NCBI GenBank assembly: GCA_905221605.1
Contig: CAJNDS010000025.1
Span: 52,501-116,500, forward strand
Direction: 5' to 3'
Length of the DNA stretch: 64,000 bases
Source of the DNA: Symbiodinium natans
Taxonomy: Eukaryota > Sar > Dinophyceae > Suessiales > Symbiodiniaceae
Below, one piece after another: positions 18,318 through 26,889 of this stretch; position 1 is the stretch's first letter; each line of letters begins with the position of its first letter. Under the pieces are notes generated by a model. That model was not told the DNA's origin. It ran no database searches and saw only the letters and a program-made list of their open reading frames with translations. Position numbers and translations under genes: made by a program.

Positions 18318-18653
18318 ATGTTTTCTAGGAAGTATAATAAAAAGATGAAAAAGAAACAGCACCCTGATGACGTTAAAGGTTTTAAGATAAGCACATCAAC
18401 TAAACAATATAGTCCCTTTGAACTTCAAGACACACGCTATTTAGAACACTTAAGAGACCATATGAAATTAAGAGAAACATATCAAGGTAGTCTTCTTAAA
18501 AGACATGAACTGTTAGAGAGTAACAAGCGTAAGAACTACCAACAAGAGTTAGACCGTTTAATGAATGAACTACATAGACCGAACTTACCACATTCAAGTA
18601 TAGAGCATATGAAAAAGCGAATTGAAGAACTTAAAAAATTAACCGTTGTTTAA
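18318..18653 (+). CDS. Basic coiled-coil protein, 111 aa
   Basis: A very basic N-terminus (KYNKKMKKKQH) is followed by a long charged helix (about residues 38-108) with heptad-like Leu/Met spacing. It sits in the virion-protein cluster, 25 bp after the 186-aa gene, and may bind DNA or scaffold the capsid. No family is recognised. Confidence 0.65.
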   Translation: MFSRKYNKKMKKKQHPDDVKGFKISTSTKQYSPFELQDTRYLEHLRDHMKLRETYQGSLLKRHELLESNKRKNYQQELDRLMNELHRPNLPHSSIEHMKKRIEELKKLTVV

Positions 18654-18689
18654 ATAAAAATATTAATCTAAATATATTTATATAAACTA

Positions 18690-19745
18690 ATGACAACTAA
18701 AACAGCAAGATTTGAGTTAATAAACCCTTATCAAAAATATGGATTGAAACGAAAACCTACATTCAACGAGATTTTAGGTTTAATCAGTGAAGACCAACAA
18801 CTATTAAGACCATTTCCTGACAGAACGGCAACGCAATTTAGGAACAGCCCGCAAGGTAGTTTCTTTGATGGTGCCGACCATGTTGAATTATTAAAGGAAC
18901 AACAAAACCGAAGAATGGATAGACAAATGCGTCAAATGATGCTACAACGACAATCACAACAAAACGGACAAACATATCATTTAGAGCAACACCGCAACAA
19001 TTCAGGAAATGCTACACCCATTGAAACAGTCCAAGGCGACTCGGGAATGGTTACGCCTCAATCGATAGGTTCAGATGTAGATTTTAGAACATACCTATTC
19101 AGAGACGCCGAGCAAAGAAGAAGACGAGACGAACAACGACAACAAGAGGTGGGACAACGCCATAGTCAAGCAGTAAATAGGTTAAACGACACACTTACGC
19201 GTAACATGTTAAATCGTGGATTTACAGGGTTATTAGATATGCCAGAACTTGAAGAAGTCACTCAACCAGTTGAAGGAGAACCGTCAGACGATGAACTTAT
19301 ACCAGCAGAAGATACAGTTAGACCTTATCAGAAGAACATACAGTATTTTAATAATGACATTGAAGCAATGAAACAAAATGAAAGACTAAACTATACTGAC
19401 TTACTTTTCCAACTTTATGTGAGGGGTAGATTAACGGACGAAATTAATAAAAGAGTTGATGAATTACCAGATGAAATTACTAAAAAGATGTATTTATTAA
19501 CAATTGTTTCTGACTTAATCGGTGATGGAACCGGTGAGAATAACTGGCAGATTGGTGTTGAAAGTAACTTGTTAAGTTCTAGAATTAGAGAATGGCGTCA
19601 AATACAAAGAGGCGGTGGGAGAGGAATGCTTCGTCAATTCCTAGCGAGCGCTGGGTCGGCGGCATCATCTGCGCTTTCGGCAGGATTACAGGAAGTAGGA
19701 AAGGGTGTAGTAAAGGGAGCAATAGGTGCTATGACAGGAACTTAA
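18690..19745 (+). CDS. Putative virion protein with small-residue C-terminal helix, 351 aa
   Basis: The first half is Gln/Arg-rich and likely disordered or helical (residues 65-170). The middle (200-300) is more globular. The last 45 residues start RGGGRGM and become a Gly/Ala/Ser-rich helix (SAGSAASSALSAG, then VVKGAIGAM). This resembles the amphipathic or membrane-active ends of small virion proteins, such as the adenovirus pVI-like proteins reported in Polintons. That analogy is inferred from composition, not from sequence match. Position in the capsid cluster supports a structural role. Confidence 0.65.
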   Translation: MTTKTARFELINPYQKYGLKRKPTFNEILGLISEDQQLLRPFPDRTATQFRNSPQGSFFDGADHVELLKEQQNRRMDRQMRQMMLQRQSQQNGQTYHLEQHRNNSGNATPIETVQGDSGMVTPQSIGSDVDFRTYLFRDAEQRRRRDEQRQQEVGQRHSQAVNRLNDTLTRNMLNRGFTGLLDMPELEEVTQPVEGEPSDDELIPAEDTVRPYQKNIQYFNNDIEAMKQNERLNYTDLLFQLYVRGRLTDEINKRVDELPDEITKKMYLLTIVSDLIGDGTGENNWQIGVESNLLSSRIREWRQIQRGGGRGMLRQFLASAGSAASSALSAGLQEVGKGVVKGAIGAMTGT

Positions 19746-19765
19746 ATTTTCTTATCTTATAATAT

Positions 19766-20515
19766 ATGTATAAACGATTAAATTTATATAAAGATAAACT
19801 ACCAAAAAGGAAAAGGAGAGCATCCGATGATGATGTTTATATTAAAGGTATGTATAACCCATTTTTAGACACTACCGGTTATGAGGTTGAAGATATACGA
19901 GAAAGTGGCATAACAACAGCAGATAAGGGAGTTTTAGCGGATTATCCAGATTTTGAAGGTATAGGGTGGATATTTGATAGTGAAATTAAAGATTATGAAA
20001 GTTTGTTAAAGGATAGAAGAAACAAAATGACACAAACATTTAGGTATATGTTGAAACAGAACAGTATCTCATCGCCATCGGAACCGTCAGAACCGTCAGA
20101 ACCCAGTTCAATGCCTAGCGGGCTACCTAATAATATAAGTCGCAGTAATTCAAGTCAATCATCCCAACCACAACAAAGAAGTCAAATTATGGATGATTTA
20201 AGAAGATTAAGAGAGTTTTTTAGTTTTGGTGGTGGTGCTAATGAAGATGAAGATGAAGAAGAGGAAGAAGCGCAAGCAAGTAATAAGAATAATCCAACGC
20301 CACCACAATCTAGTAGTTCATCTTCGTCGTCAAGGCGTTCAAGTAATCCAGCACTACCAGTTTATCAAACAGTAACACCACCACAAAGTGTAAGAAGTTC
20401 GTCACCTCAAAGCGTTCCAAGTTCAAGAAGAAGTAACAACAGCGCGCGACCATCAACAGTTTTAAGTAGTTCAACAAGCGTAGCATCAACAATAGATTAT
20501 GGTTTTAATCAGTAA
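19766..20515 (+). CDS. Ser/Pro-rich disordered protein, 249 aa
   Basis: The N-terminal 100 residues are charged and mixed. The remainder is low complexity: SEPSEPSEPSS repeats near 110, an acidic block DEDEEEEE (about 161-168), then long Ser/Arg/Pro tracts. Its ATG follows TTATAATAT with almost no leader, 20 bp after the preceding stop. It may be a tether or phosphorylated virion protein. No family is recognised. Confidence 0.6.
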   Translation: MYKRLNLYKDKLPKRKRRASDDDVYIKGMYNPFLDTTGYEVEDIRESGITTADKGVLADYPDFEGIGWIFDSEIKDYESLLKDRRNKMTQTFRYMLKQNSISSPSEPSEPSEPSSMPSGLPNNISRSNSSQSSQPQQRSQIMDDLRRLREFFSFGGGANEDEDEEEEEAQASNKNNPTPPQSSSSSSSSRRSSNPALPVYQTVTPPQSVRSSSPQSVPSSRRSNNSARPSTVLSSSTSVASTIDYGFNQ

Positions 20516-20532
20516 TTTTCTCGTTTTAATTA

Positions 20533-20829
20533 ATGACAGAAGTAATAATTAAGAAATCTACCAATCCCAAAAAGAAATATGATGCTATTATCAATGGTAG
20601 TAAAAAAGTTTCCTTCGGTGCTAGTGGATATAGCGACTTTACAAAACATAAGGATGAAGAAAGAAAGGAAAGATATATAGCAAGGCATAAAGTTAATCAA
20701 GACTGGAAAGATTATACAACTAGTGGCATGTGGGCAAAAAGTATTCTTTGGAACAAGCCAACAATAGAAGCATCAGTAAAGGATACAAATAAAAAGTTTC
20801 CAAATTTGAATATCAAGTTGAAAAAGTAA
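20533..20829 (+). CDS. DUF5754-like protein, 98 aa
   Basis: A small basic protein with the pattern I recognise from a conserved family of algal giant viruses and Polinton-like viruses (DUF5754). Visible segments are KKSTNPKKKYDA, VSFGASGYSDFTKHKD, ERYIARHKVNQDW and a tryptophan-containing WAKSILWNKPT. The function is unknown in the family. Length and motif order are normal. It closes the plus-strand virion cluster and ends convergently with the polymerase-helicase gene across a strong hairpin. Confidence 0.82.
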   Translation: MTEVIIKKSTNPKKKYDAIINGSKKVSFGASGYSDFTKHKDEERKERYIARHKVNQDWKDYTTSGMWAKSILWNKPTIEASVKDTNKKFPNLNIKLKK

Positions 20830-20845
20830 AATAAAAAAGTAAAAT

Positions 20846-20873
20846 AAAAATCATTTCCGTTCTAATGATTTTT
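20846..20873. terminator. Palindromic hairpin between convergent genes
   Basis: A perfect 10-bp stem (AAAAATCATT, loop TCCGTTCT, AATGATTTTT) extendable with a bulge to AAAGTAAAA/TTTTACTTT. It lies between the DUF5754-like gene and the end of the polymerase gene, overlapping the latter's stop. Confidence 0.7.
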
Positions 20874-23800
20874 ACTTTGCCGAGCAATTACACAACTTAC
20901 ACCAAGCCTCGCAGTTGTCTTTATTATGAGGGACTTCGTTGTTTAGTCTCTGAGCAGTTATATTATTAGTTAAATAGCCGTTCTGGACATCGAACTCGGC
21001 TACGCCGGTTGGATGTGTGTCGAACTTGGCTTTGCCAGTTCGACAAACATCGAATTCAAAGCGACAACCGCAGTTCTGGCAGTTTCCGTTTAACCTCTTC
21101 ATAAACCATTCGGTATCAACATATTTAGTCTCATCTATTGTTCTATTCTTCGCCTCATCTTGTAGCTTATAGTTTTTAATTTTATTTGTTAAATATCGGT
21201 GTAGATTTTCTTCGTTTAGCTCTCCATTGTTAGTAGCGCCTTCGTAAAACAAAACATCGTTAAAATCAGTGCTTCTCGTTAAGGCGCACCATATCCACTC
21301 ACGGCTTACTAAATATGACTTCTCCCACTCGTGGATAGTGATTTTACCTTTGATTGATGCCCCCTGTGCCGAATGGCAAGTGGCGCAGTAGTCGTATCTA
21401 AAATTATTATCTAAAGTGTTAATGTCGGCGGTGTATCTATCTTTTGATTTTATGTTCTCTAACGTAACTACATTGCCTGATATATTAACTATTTTAAACC
21501 GATAATTAACATTAAACTTCGTATTTCCTACCTTCTTATACTTCCTACATATAAGCGTTTCCCCTACTTCGTATTTATCAGTTTTACCTAGGTTGCTTCT
21601 TATGTAGTTGGATACATATTTACATCTTACGTTGGTGTATGCTATGTTCTTCTCGGATGCCATTAAGTCGCCAGTCGTTTTAAAATATTTCCTTACAAAG
21701 TCGGTTATAGGAATGCAGTTTATCCACATGTCGTCATACATACGGTTTAAGGTGTTGCGGTTCTCATTCGCTTTTGGGTCATCTTTAGCCCCTAGCCTCT
21801 TACAAATCGTAAGCATCATGTTGTGTTTAAATATTTGGTTGATACAGTCGTCAGCGTATTCATCGGGCTTTCTGGTATTGGTTAGGTCTTCAATCGGTGG
21901 CAGTTGTTTAACATCTCCCGCTCCTATAATAATTTTATCGGGGTGTTGTTTAACAAATTCCCTAATCCTATTCAATATATACAAACTGTTCATATAAATT
22001 TCATCAAACACTATACAGTTAAATTTGCTATGGTCAAATTCTGGCAGTTTCTCCCCGTCGCCGACAGGAATAGCAAAGAATTTATTTGTAGTGATTGCTT
22101 CATCGTCTATATTTTGCGATAAGCTGTTCTGCGGGACTACAAACAATGTTTTATAACCTAACTTGCTGAAATGCTTTGCTATATGCGATTTACCACCACC
22201 CGCGTATTTACTTCTTATAATAAGTGGGTTATGTTGCGTGATTTGTTTTGCGATGGTTTCGGTGTCCCACTCGTCTTTAATTTCTAGTGTTTCGTTGGTA
22301 TATTCTGGTATAGTTGTTAATATGTTTTCTTTCATTTTGCGTTGCTCTGTCGGTGGGATTATTGATTTACCTTTTTCGTGTCTCCATCCTCCGATATTAT
22401 TGTTAAATGTTATTGCTTTCTTCGCCTTGCTTAAGTGCTCGTGCCTAATTACAAAGGCATCAGTTTTAACACTCCATACATCAACTCCATTTTTAATTAA
22501 ATTTGTATAATCCTCTTGTATTTTATGGTTATGGATTTGTAGAAGTAACTCCTTTATGTAAGTATATCCGTTTCTTAATGCCACCCTGTCGGTCACCGTT
22601 AAGCAGTAATATTTTCTGTCCAATTCCTTGTCGTCTTCGTCGTATCCGGTGATTTTGTTAATCTTGCCTCCCACTTCTTGTTGATAATATAACGCTTCCC
22701 GAAGACTGTCAAAGGCAAAGCTTTTTGAAGATTTGTTCGTTCCCTTCTCTAACAATCCAAAATTTACATTTGCTATAAGCTTCTTGATTTTAGCATCTTC
22801 TGGATAATGGTCTGATATCTCGGTTGCCCATAGTTGTTTAATAAGCTTCGTGTAATTCACCTTATAGACTCTAGAAGGCTCTTTATAATGTAGGATTTCG
22901 CATTTGTCGGCGTAGTGCTTCAGAAACTTACCATAGACTAAACAGTGTGTCTTATTAAAAAATAACGCTTGTTCTTTAGGTTTCACCAAAAACAAAGTCA
23001 GTTCGTGAAACTTGCTGTAATCGTGGGCTTTGTAATTGAAATGCTTCCATATATCAAACTGATTAAAGACGGGAATCTCGGTAATTTGGTTGAAAGCGTG
23101 GGTGTAAGCTTTTCTTACATCTATTTCGGTGGTTGTTTCAGGCATAAACCCGTATTTGTCGTATTTCTCGGTTCTTTGGTTAAACACCTTGTAGAATTTG
23201 TTTATTTCTCCCACCGGCGGGATTGTTCGGCATTCCTTCAGAATTTGTATATCGGTTTCGTTGTAATAGGATTTATGTAAGGGGTTAAACAATGCCTTAT
23301 TGAATTCATACATTGCTTTAGACATGTTGTTATAAATCTGCTCAGTCCTTACCGTTATAGTTCCATCAACGGAGCTCGTCACTAGATTTTGGGTTTTAAT
23401 CCTGTATCTTATGTTCTTCTTTTTTATGTAGAATTTAAAATATAAATCGGAAACGATACAACCAGTAAATCTCACTTGTGGCTCATACCCTGCCATCTTG
23501 CTTTCGTAAAACAAATGGGTTAAATCATTACCATCATATATTAGCGTATAATCGTCTTTTTCTCTGAATTTCTTAAGGTCATTTAATGACTGTATCATTT
23601 TACATTCAGTGGGTTCTTCTTTCTCGTTAATATGATAATCTGGGGATGCCTTAACCGATACATCTTGATTCTCGCGGATGGCCACCATTTGTCGTAACAT
23701 TTGTAGGTTGTCGTTTGCTGTGTAGATATGATTATTTTTAACTAGGGCGTATAATGTTGGTATATGGTGGTTGTATTTGGTCGGCGAGTATTTGAAAATC

Positions 23801-24780
23801 GGCTTTATGAATGAGTTAAATATCCTTACTTGAATACCGTAGTGTTCAAACACCGGCACCATATCTTGTATTGATGCCCCGTTCGTTTTGAAATCCTCTT
23901 CGGTCTTATTCATCAGTTTTAACATACTTTCTTTTGTTAATCTGTTCTTCTCTCGTCTTTTTTCACCCATTAGTGTATCCCTATACCAATCGGTTATGGT
24001 GTTAAACCAGCACTCGTTTTCTTTGTAATGCTTTACATTTATTGCTTCCTTAAAGGTTTCAAACTCGGGGTCTAAAGGCGTTTGAATGTAGATGTTATAC
24101 ATACTTAAATTGGCGGTATTTGTTAGTTTCTCCTGTTCTGGCTTAAAGTCTGTATCACCATCTACCCGTTCAAGGCTTTTAATTTGAATACATTCCATAT
24201 ATTGCGATGTATGATATAGGTCATCTTCTAAAACTGGGTCTGTGTTGAGTGTATCCATTAACTTTGTAAATGTGTTTTTCGTTTCCTTATCATACCTAAA
24301 AATTCGTTTCCCCACCAAGTCCTCTATGTATCTGGTGGATGTTACATTTGCGCTTTTAGGTTCTTTCCAAAAGTAAATTAAAGGTCGGCCTTTGTGGTCT
24401 TTGAAAGCGGTTTTAATAGCGTTGTCTTTTTCTAACTTTAATTTATAAAACATTACATCTATAGAGTAGATGCTGGTGCTATTTCGTCTTTTGTTTTCCT
24501 TCTTTGCTTCCCGCATTCGTTGCCCGAGTGGTTCTTTGTCGTGGTGTTTGTCGTGGATTTTGTCGTATGCTGTGTTTGCCTTCGTCTTTTGTTTGTCGGT
24601 TTTTGCTGTTATAAACTGTCTGATTAAATTGTCCGCGGTGGTGAATTGCGCTATTTTACGGTCTTCATAAAAGTTAATTAGATTTTGTATTTTTTCTCTG
24701 GTGCCTTGTGTGAGGCGATTTTTGTAGTTGTCGTAGGTTGTTTGTAGTGCTCTCGTGTTACGCTTAATATTTTTGCTCAT
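20872..24780 (-). CDS. Family B DNA polymerase fused to superfamily 1 helicase, 1302 aa
   Basis: From ATG 24780 the protein has, in order: a Lys-rich N-terminus; a segment (about 250-355) with NECWFNTI (C257) and HIYT (H351) resembling OTU-type cysteine proteases; a family B polymerase with motif A EIDVRKAY (D554), motif B IANVNFG (669-675) and motif C VKTDAF (K772-T773-D774); a Pif1/RecD-like helicase with Walker A AGGGKS (K864), Walker B VFDE (D926, E927), GAGDVKQLPP (about 953-962) and a C-terminal ALTRS motif (R1169); and a Cys-rich tail (C1234, 1237, 1239, 1246, 1290, 1294, 1297, 1299). Motif C has Lys where most family members have the first Asp. It would replicate the element. Recognition of an exonuclease domain failed. 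A TTG six bases upstream is not needed as start. Confidence 0.85.
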   Translation of the reverse strand: MSKNIKRNTRALQTTYDNYKNRLTQGTREKIQNLINFYEDRKIAQFTTADNLIRQFITAKTDKQKTKANTAYDKIHDKHHDKEPLGQRMREAKKENKRRNSTSIYSIDVMFYKLKLEKDNAIKTAFKDHKGRPLIYFWKEPKSANVTSTRYIEDLVGKRIFRYDKETKNTFTKLMDTLNTDPVLEDDLYHTSQYMECIQIKSLERVDGDTDFKPEQEKLTNTANLSMYNIYIQTPLDPEFETFKEAINVKHYKENECWFNTITDWYRDTLMGEKRREKNRLTKESMLKLMNKTEEDFKTNGASIQDMVPVFEHYGIQVRIFNSFIKPIFKYSPTKYNHHIPTLYALVKNNHIYTANDNLQMLRQMVAIRENQDVSVKASPDYHINEKEEPTECKMIQSLNDLKKFREKDDYTLIYDGNDLTHLFYESKMAGYEPQVRFTGCIVSDLYFKFYIKKKNIRYRIKTQNLVTSSVDGTITVRTEQIYNNMSKAMYEFNKALFNPLHKSYYNETDIQILKECRTIPPVGEINKFYKVFNQRTEKYDKYGFMPETTTEIDVRKAYTHAFNQITEIPVFNQFDIWKHFNYKAHDYSKFHELTLFLVKPKEQALFFNKTHCLVYGKFLKHYADKCEILHYKEPSRVYKVNYTKLIKQLWATEISDHYPEDAKIKKLIANVNFGLLEKGTNKSSKSFAFDSLREALYYQQEVGGKINKITGYDEDDKELDRKYYCLTVTDRVALRNGYTYIKELLLQIHNHKIQEDYTNLIKNGVDVWSVKTDAFVIRHEHLSKAKKAITFNNNIGGWRHEKGKSIIPPTEQRKMKENILTTIPEYTNETLEIKDEWDTETIAKQITQHNPLIIRSKYAGGGKSHIAKHFSKLGYKTLFVVPQNSLSQNIDDEAITTNKFFAIPVGDGEKLPEFDHSKFNCIVFDEIYMNSLYILNRIREFVKQHPDKIIIGAGDVKQLPPIEDLTNTRKPDEYADDCINQIFKHNMMLTICKRLGAKDDPKANENRNTLNRMYDDMWINCIPITDFVRKYFKTTGDLMASEKNIAYTNVRCKYVSNYIRSNLGKTDKYEVGETLICRKYKKVGNTKFNVNYRFKIVNISGNVVTLENIKSKDRYTADINTLDNNFRYDYCATCHSAQGASIKGKITIHEWEKSYLVSREWIWCALTRSTDFNDVLFYEGATNNGELNEENLHRYLTNKIKNYKLQDEAKNRTIDETKYVDTEWFMKRLNGNCQNCGCRFEFDVCRTGKAKFDTHPTGVAEFDVQNGYLTNNITAQRLNNEVPHNKDNCEAWCKLCNCSAK
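20985..21060. repeat. Degenerate ~27-bp tandem repeat in the polymerase zinc tail
   Basis: Three imperfect units of the type ATCGAACT(C/T)GGCT(A/T)(C/T)GCC encode repeated (A/K)-x-FD segments between the two halves of the Cys cluster. This suggests local expansion of a linker in a zinc-ribbon-like tail. Confidence 0.45.
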
Positions 24781-24896
24781 ATACAATATAATTACAATAT
24801 AAATTAAATTTTCTTTTTAAATACTTTTTCTAAAGATTTTCGTAATATATTTAGAAACTTATTTAAAGAAATAGTATAAATATATAGTATAGTAAT
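24781..24896. promoter_or_regulatory. Divergent promoter region, polymerase and 104-aa gene
   Basis: A 116-bp A/T-rich spacer with an 8-bp inverted pair (TTTCTAAA at 24827-24834 and TTTAGAAA at 24850-24857). It therefore offers the TCTAAA word on both strands, each followed by TATA-like words towards the respective start. It is the longest intergenic region in the right half of the core. Confidence 0.5.
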
Positions 24897-25211
24897 ATGA
24901 CACATTTTAAAAGTCCCGAGGATATGACAATGGACGAGATTAAGCAACAACTGGCTTTGTATCAGAGGCTTTATTACAATAAAAGGAAAGAAGACGAGCA
25001 ATTTATGCTGAAGAAGCGCGAGGCAAGTTTAAGGCACAACCAAAAAAAGAAACTTAAGGAATACATAGAAGAAAACAATTTAAGCGAGGAAGACTTAACA
25101 CCAAGTCAGATTAATGAAATCATTACAGATAAGAAACCTAGCGGAAAGAAACGCGGAGCTCCCAAATACGATATGAATGAATACAAAGTGATTATGCCTA
25201 ATGCCGTTTAA
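24897..25211 (+). CDS. Basic helical protein, 104 aa
   Basis: A Lys/Glu/Gln-rich, strongly helical protein (residues 10-65 likely coiled coil) with a basic Lys/Arg patch near residues 80-85 and a short tail. It immediately precedes the integrase on the same strand, so the two may be co-expressed and the small protein could be an integrase or DNA-binding partner. This is inferred from position only. No family is recognised. Confidence 0.6.
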   Translation: MTHFKSPEDMTMDEIKQQLALYQRLYYNKRKEDEQFMLKKREASLRHNQKKKLKEYIEENNLSEEDLTPSQINEIITDKKPSGKKRGAPKYDMNEYKVIMPNAV

Positions 25212-25247
25212 AATGATGATTTAATTAATTATATTAAATCATTATTT
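25211..25247. terminator. 15-bp hairpin after the 104-aa gene
   Basis: A near-perfect 15-bp stem with one G-T wobble around the core GATTTAAT/ATTAAATC (loop of 7 nt), starting at the stop codon of the 104-aa gene and ending 16 bp before the integrase ATG. It would separate the two transcripts unless read through. Confidence 0.65.
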
Positions 25248-25263
25248 TTTGTTACTTATTTAT

Positions 25264-26175
25264 ATGAGTGAGAAACAGAAAATTATTAATGATGTATATT
25301 TTGATAGAGCCGGTTATGGTTCAAAACAAAGGACTTTAAGCGAAGCACGGGAGAAGGACAAAACCATAACAATGGGTGATATTAACGAGTTTTTTAGAAA
25401 GAATGTTGAGCAAAAAAGAAGGCCGGTAGGTCAAAACAGTTTTATCGCCCCGTATTCCGCTTATGAATATCAAATGGATTTGTTTTTTATAAACGATATG
25501 GATGAACAAAAGTTTAGGGTAGGTGTTTTGATGATTGATGTTTTTGATAAGTTTATGTATGTAGTGCCGATAAAAAGCAAACAAGAAGGAGATGTAGCGA
25601 GTGGGATGATTGAATGTTTAAATAAGATGGGTAAGAAACCTCAAATAATTTATACGGACGATGAAGGCGCATTGAACAAGGAGGCAATACAAAAGTATTT
25701 GAAGGATGAGAACATAGAACATCATAGAACGAGGGCGCACCCAAATTTTAGTGAAAGAGCCATCAGAACTTTTAAAGATATGTTGTATAAGAGGGTTGAA
25801 GCGGATGAGAAAAAAGGAAAACAAAACATCCAATGGCCGGACTACATATTAGAAATATTATTGACCTATAATAATCAAATGAAGCACTCGGCCACAGGAT
25901 TTACGCCGAAAGAAGCCCGAAAGCCCAGTAATCAATTCAAAGTGAAACTAAATTTAACGATGAAGGGCAAGAAGAACCGCGTTTATCCTGAACTAAATGT
26001 AGGGGATGAAGTTAAGATATTTAGGAAGCGAAAACCAAATGAAAAAGAAAGAGTGGGAAATTACAGCCAAAATATTTATACAATAGAAAGCATTGAAAAC
26101 AAATTAGGTCAAAATTATTACAGAGTTGAGGGCAATACTAGGCAGTATCTTCGTTTTGAGTTGTTAAAAGTTTAA
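25264..26175 (+). CDS. Retroviral-type (rve) integrase, 303 aa
   Basis: A DDE integrase of the Polinton/retrovirus superfamily, which joins the ends of the linear element to chromosomal DNA. The catalytic core shows D72 (YQMDLF), D132 (YTDDEG) and E164 (FSERAIRTF). The D-to-E spacing is 31 residues, slightly shorter than the classical 35. An SH3/chromo-like C-terminal domain follows (about 240-303, starting LNVGDEVKIF). The N-terminal segment before the core has the FFRKN...KRRP pattern typical of Polinton integrases but no HHCC zinc finger. The start is ATG 25264. An upstream TTG at 25249 is unlikely. No truncation or stop is seen. Confidence 0.9.
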   Translation: MSEKQKIINDVYFDRAGYGSKQRTLSEAREKDKTITMGDINEFFRKNVEQKRRPVGQNSFIAPYSAYEYQMDLFFINDMDEQKFRVGVLMIDVFDKFMYVVPIKSKQEGDVASGMIECLNKMGKKPQIIYTDDEGALNKEAIQKYLKDENIEHHRTRAHPNFSERAIRTFKDMLYKRVEADEKKGKQNIQWPDYILEILLTYNNQMKHSATGFTPKEARKPSNQFKVKLNLTMKGKKNRVYPELNVGDEVKIFRKRKPNEKERVGNYSQNIYTIESIENKLGQNYYRVEGNTRQYLRFELLKV

Positions 26176-26246
26176 TAATCTTATGAATTAAATTTCTAAA
26201 GAAAAAACCATCTAAAGAAATAATACCTATATATATTAACAGGAAA

Positions 26247-26852
26247 ATGTTCAAGTTTGAAAGTTGTTGGAAGTGCGAAGAAATGAGCAATGTAAAGGTG
26301 TTAAATAGCAAGTTGCCGATTGATATATGTAATCGTGTATGTGAATATGATAAATGCGATAAGTGTAGGAAGAAGATAATAGAAATGGAAGATTTTGATG
26401 AAAACCCCAGATTTTCAAAACTAAACAAAGTTCAAAAGATAATAATACACATTCTATATCGTAACCATGACATTGATACAATTATGGACAGGCGCAAATA
26501 CAAAAACATCATCAAAAGGTCAAATAACCCACTGCGGAAGATAATGAAGCACTTTGTAAATATCAGAAACCATTCAGACAGGGAGCGTTTTATGTTTCAC
26601 GGTGTATGTCATGCTAGTTTATTATATAGTGTCATAAGCCGTTTATCAGACACAAAAGTTTTGAAGGAAATCGCATATTATAAGATTAAAACCGCTACTA
26701 TTAGATTTAACGGTTTTGAAATTAGTAAGGAAGTTATAGTAAAGGAAATAATACGCGAATGTTTTGATTTTTGGCTGGTGGGTTGGAGGGATTATTACAA
26801 TACAACAACCGAAGAAATTATGGAGTATGTAGAGTATGTGTTTTCGCTATAG
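26247..26852 (+). CDS. Hypothetical Cys-motif protein, 201 aa
   Basis: The N-terminal 50 residues contain three Cys pairs (CWKC at 7-10, then C28/C32 and CDKC at about 35-38) that could coordinate zinc. The rest is basic and helical with aromatic residues, and includes an Arg/His-rich stretch (NIRNHSDRERFMFHG, about 109-123). The upstream region has two TCTAAAGAAA words and CTATATATATT. It is the last gene of the AT-rich core and ends in two consecutive hairpins. No family is recognised. Confidence 0.62.
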   Translation: MFKFESCWKCEEMSNVKVLNSKLPIDICNRVCEYDKCDKCRKKIIEMEDFDENPRFSKLNKVQKIIIHILYRNHDIDTIMDRRKYKNIIKRSNNPLRKIMKHFVNIRNHSDRERFMFHGVCHASLLYSVISRLSDTKVLKEIAYYKIKTATIRFNGFEISKEVIVKEIIRECFDFWLVGWRDYYNTTTEEIMEYVEYVFSL

Positions 26853-26889
26853 TTTCGCAACTATAACATTATTTTTCTTATAATGTTAT
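26848..26889. terminator. Two tandem hairpins at the end of the core
   Basis: First TATAGTT-TCGC-AACTATA (26848-26865), overlapping the stop codon of the 201-aa gene. Then a 10-bp stem ATAACATTAT/ATAATGTTAT (26863-26889). The second can form instead of the first because they share bases. Confidence 0.65.

Noticed and set aside
24781-24786. TTG start for the polymerase-helicase
   Set aside because: An ATG two codons downstream (24780) is the natural start in a eukaryotic host. The TTG start of the integrase frame (25249) was dropped for the same reason in favour of ATG 25264.
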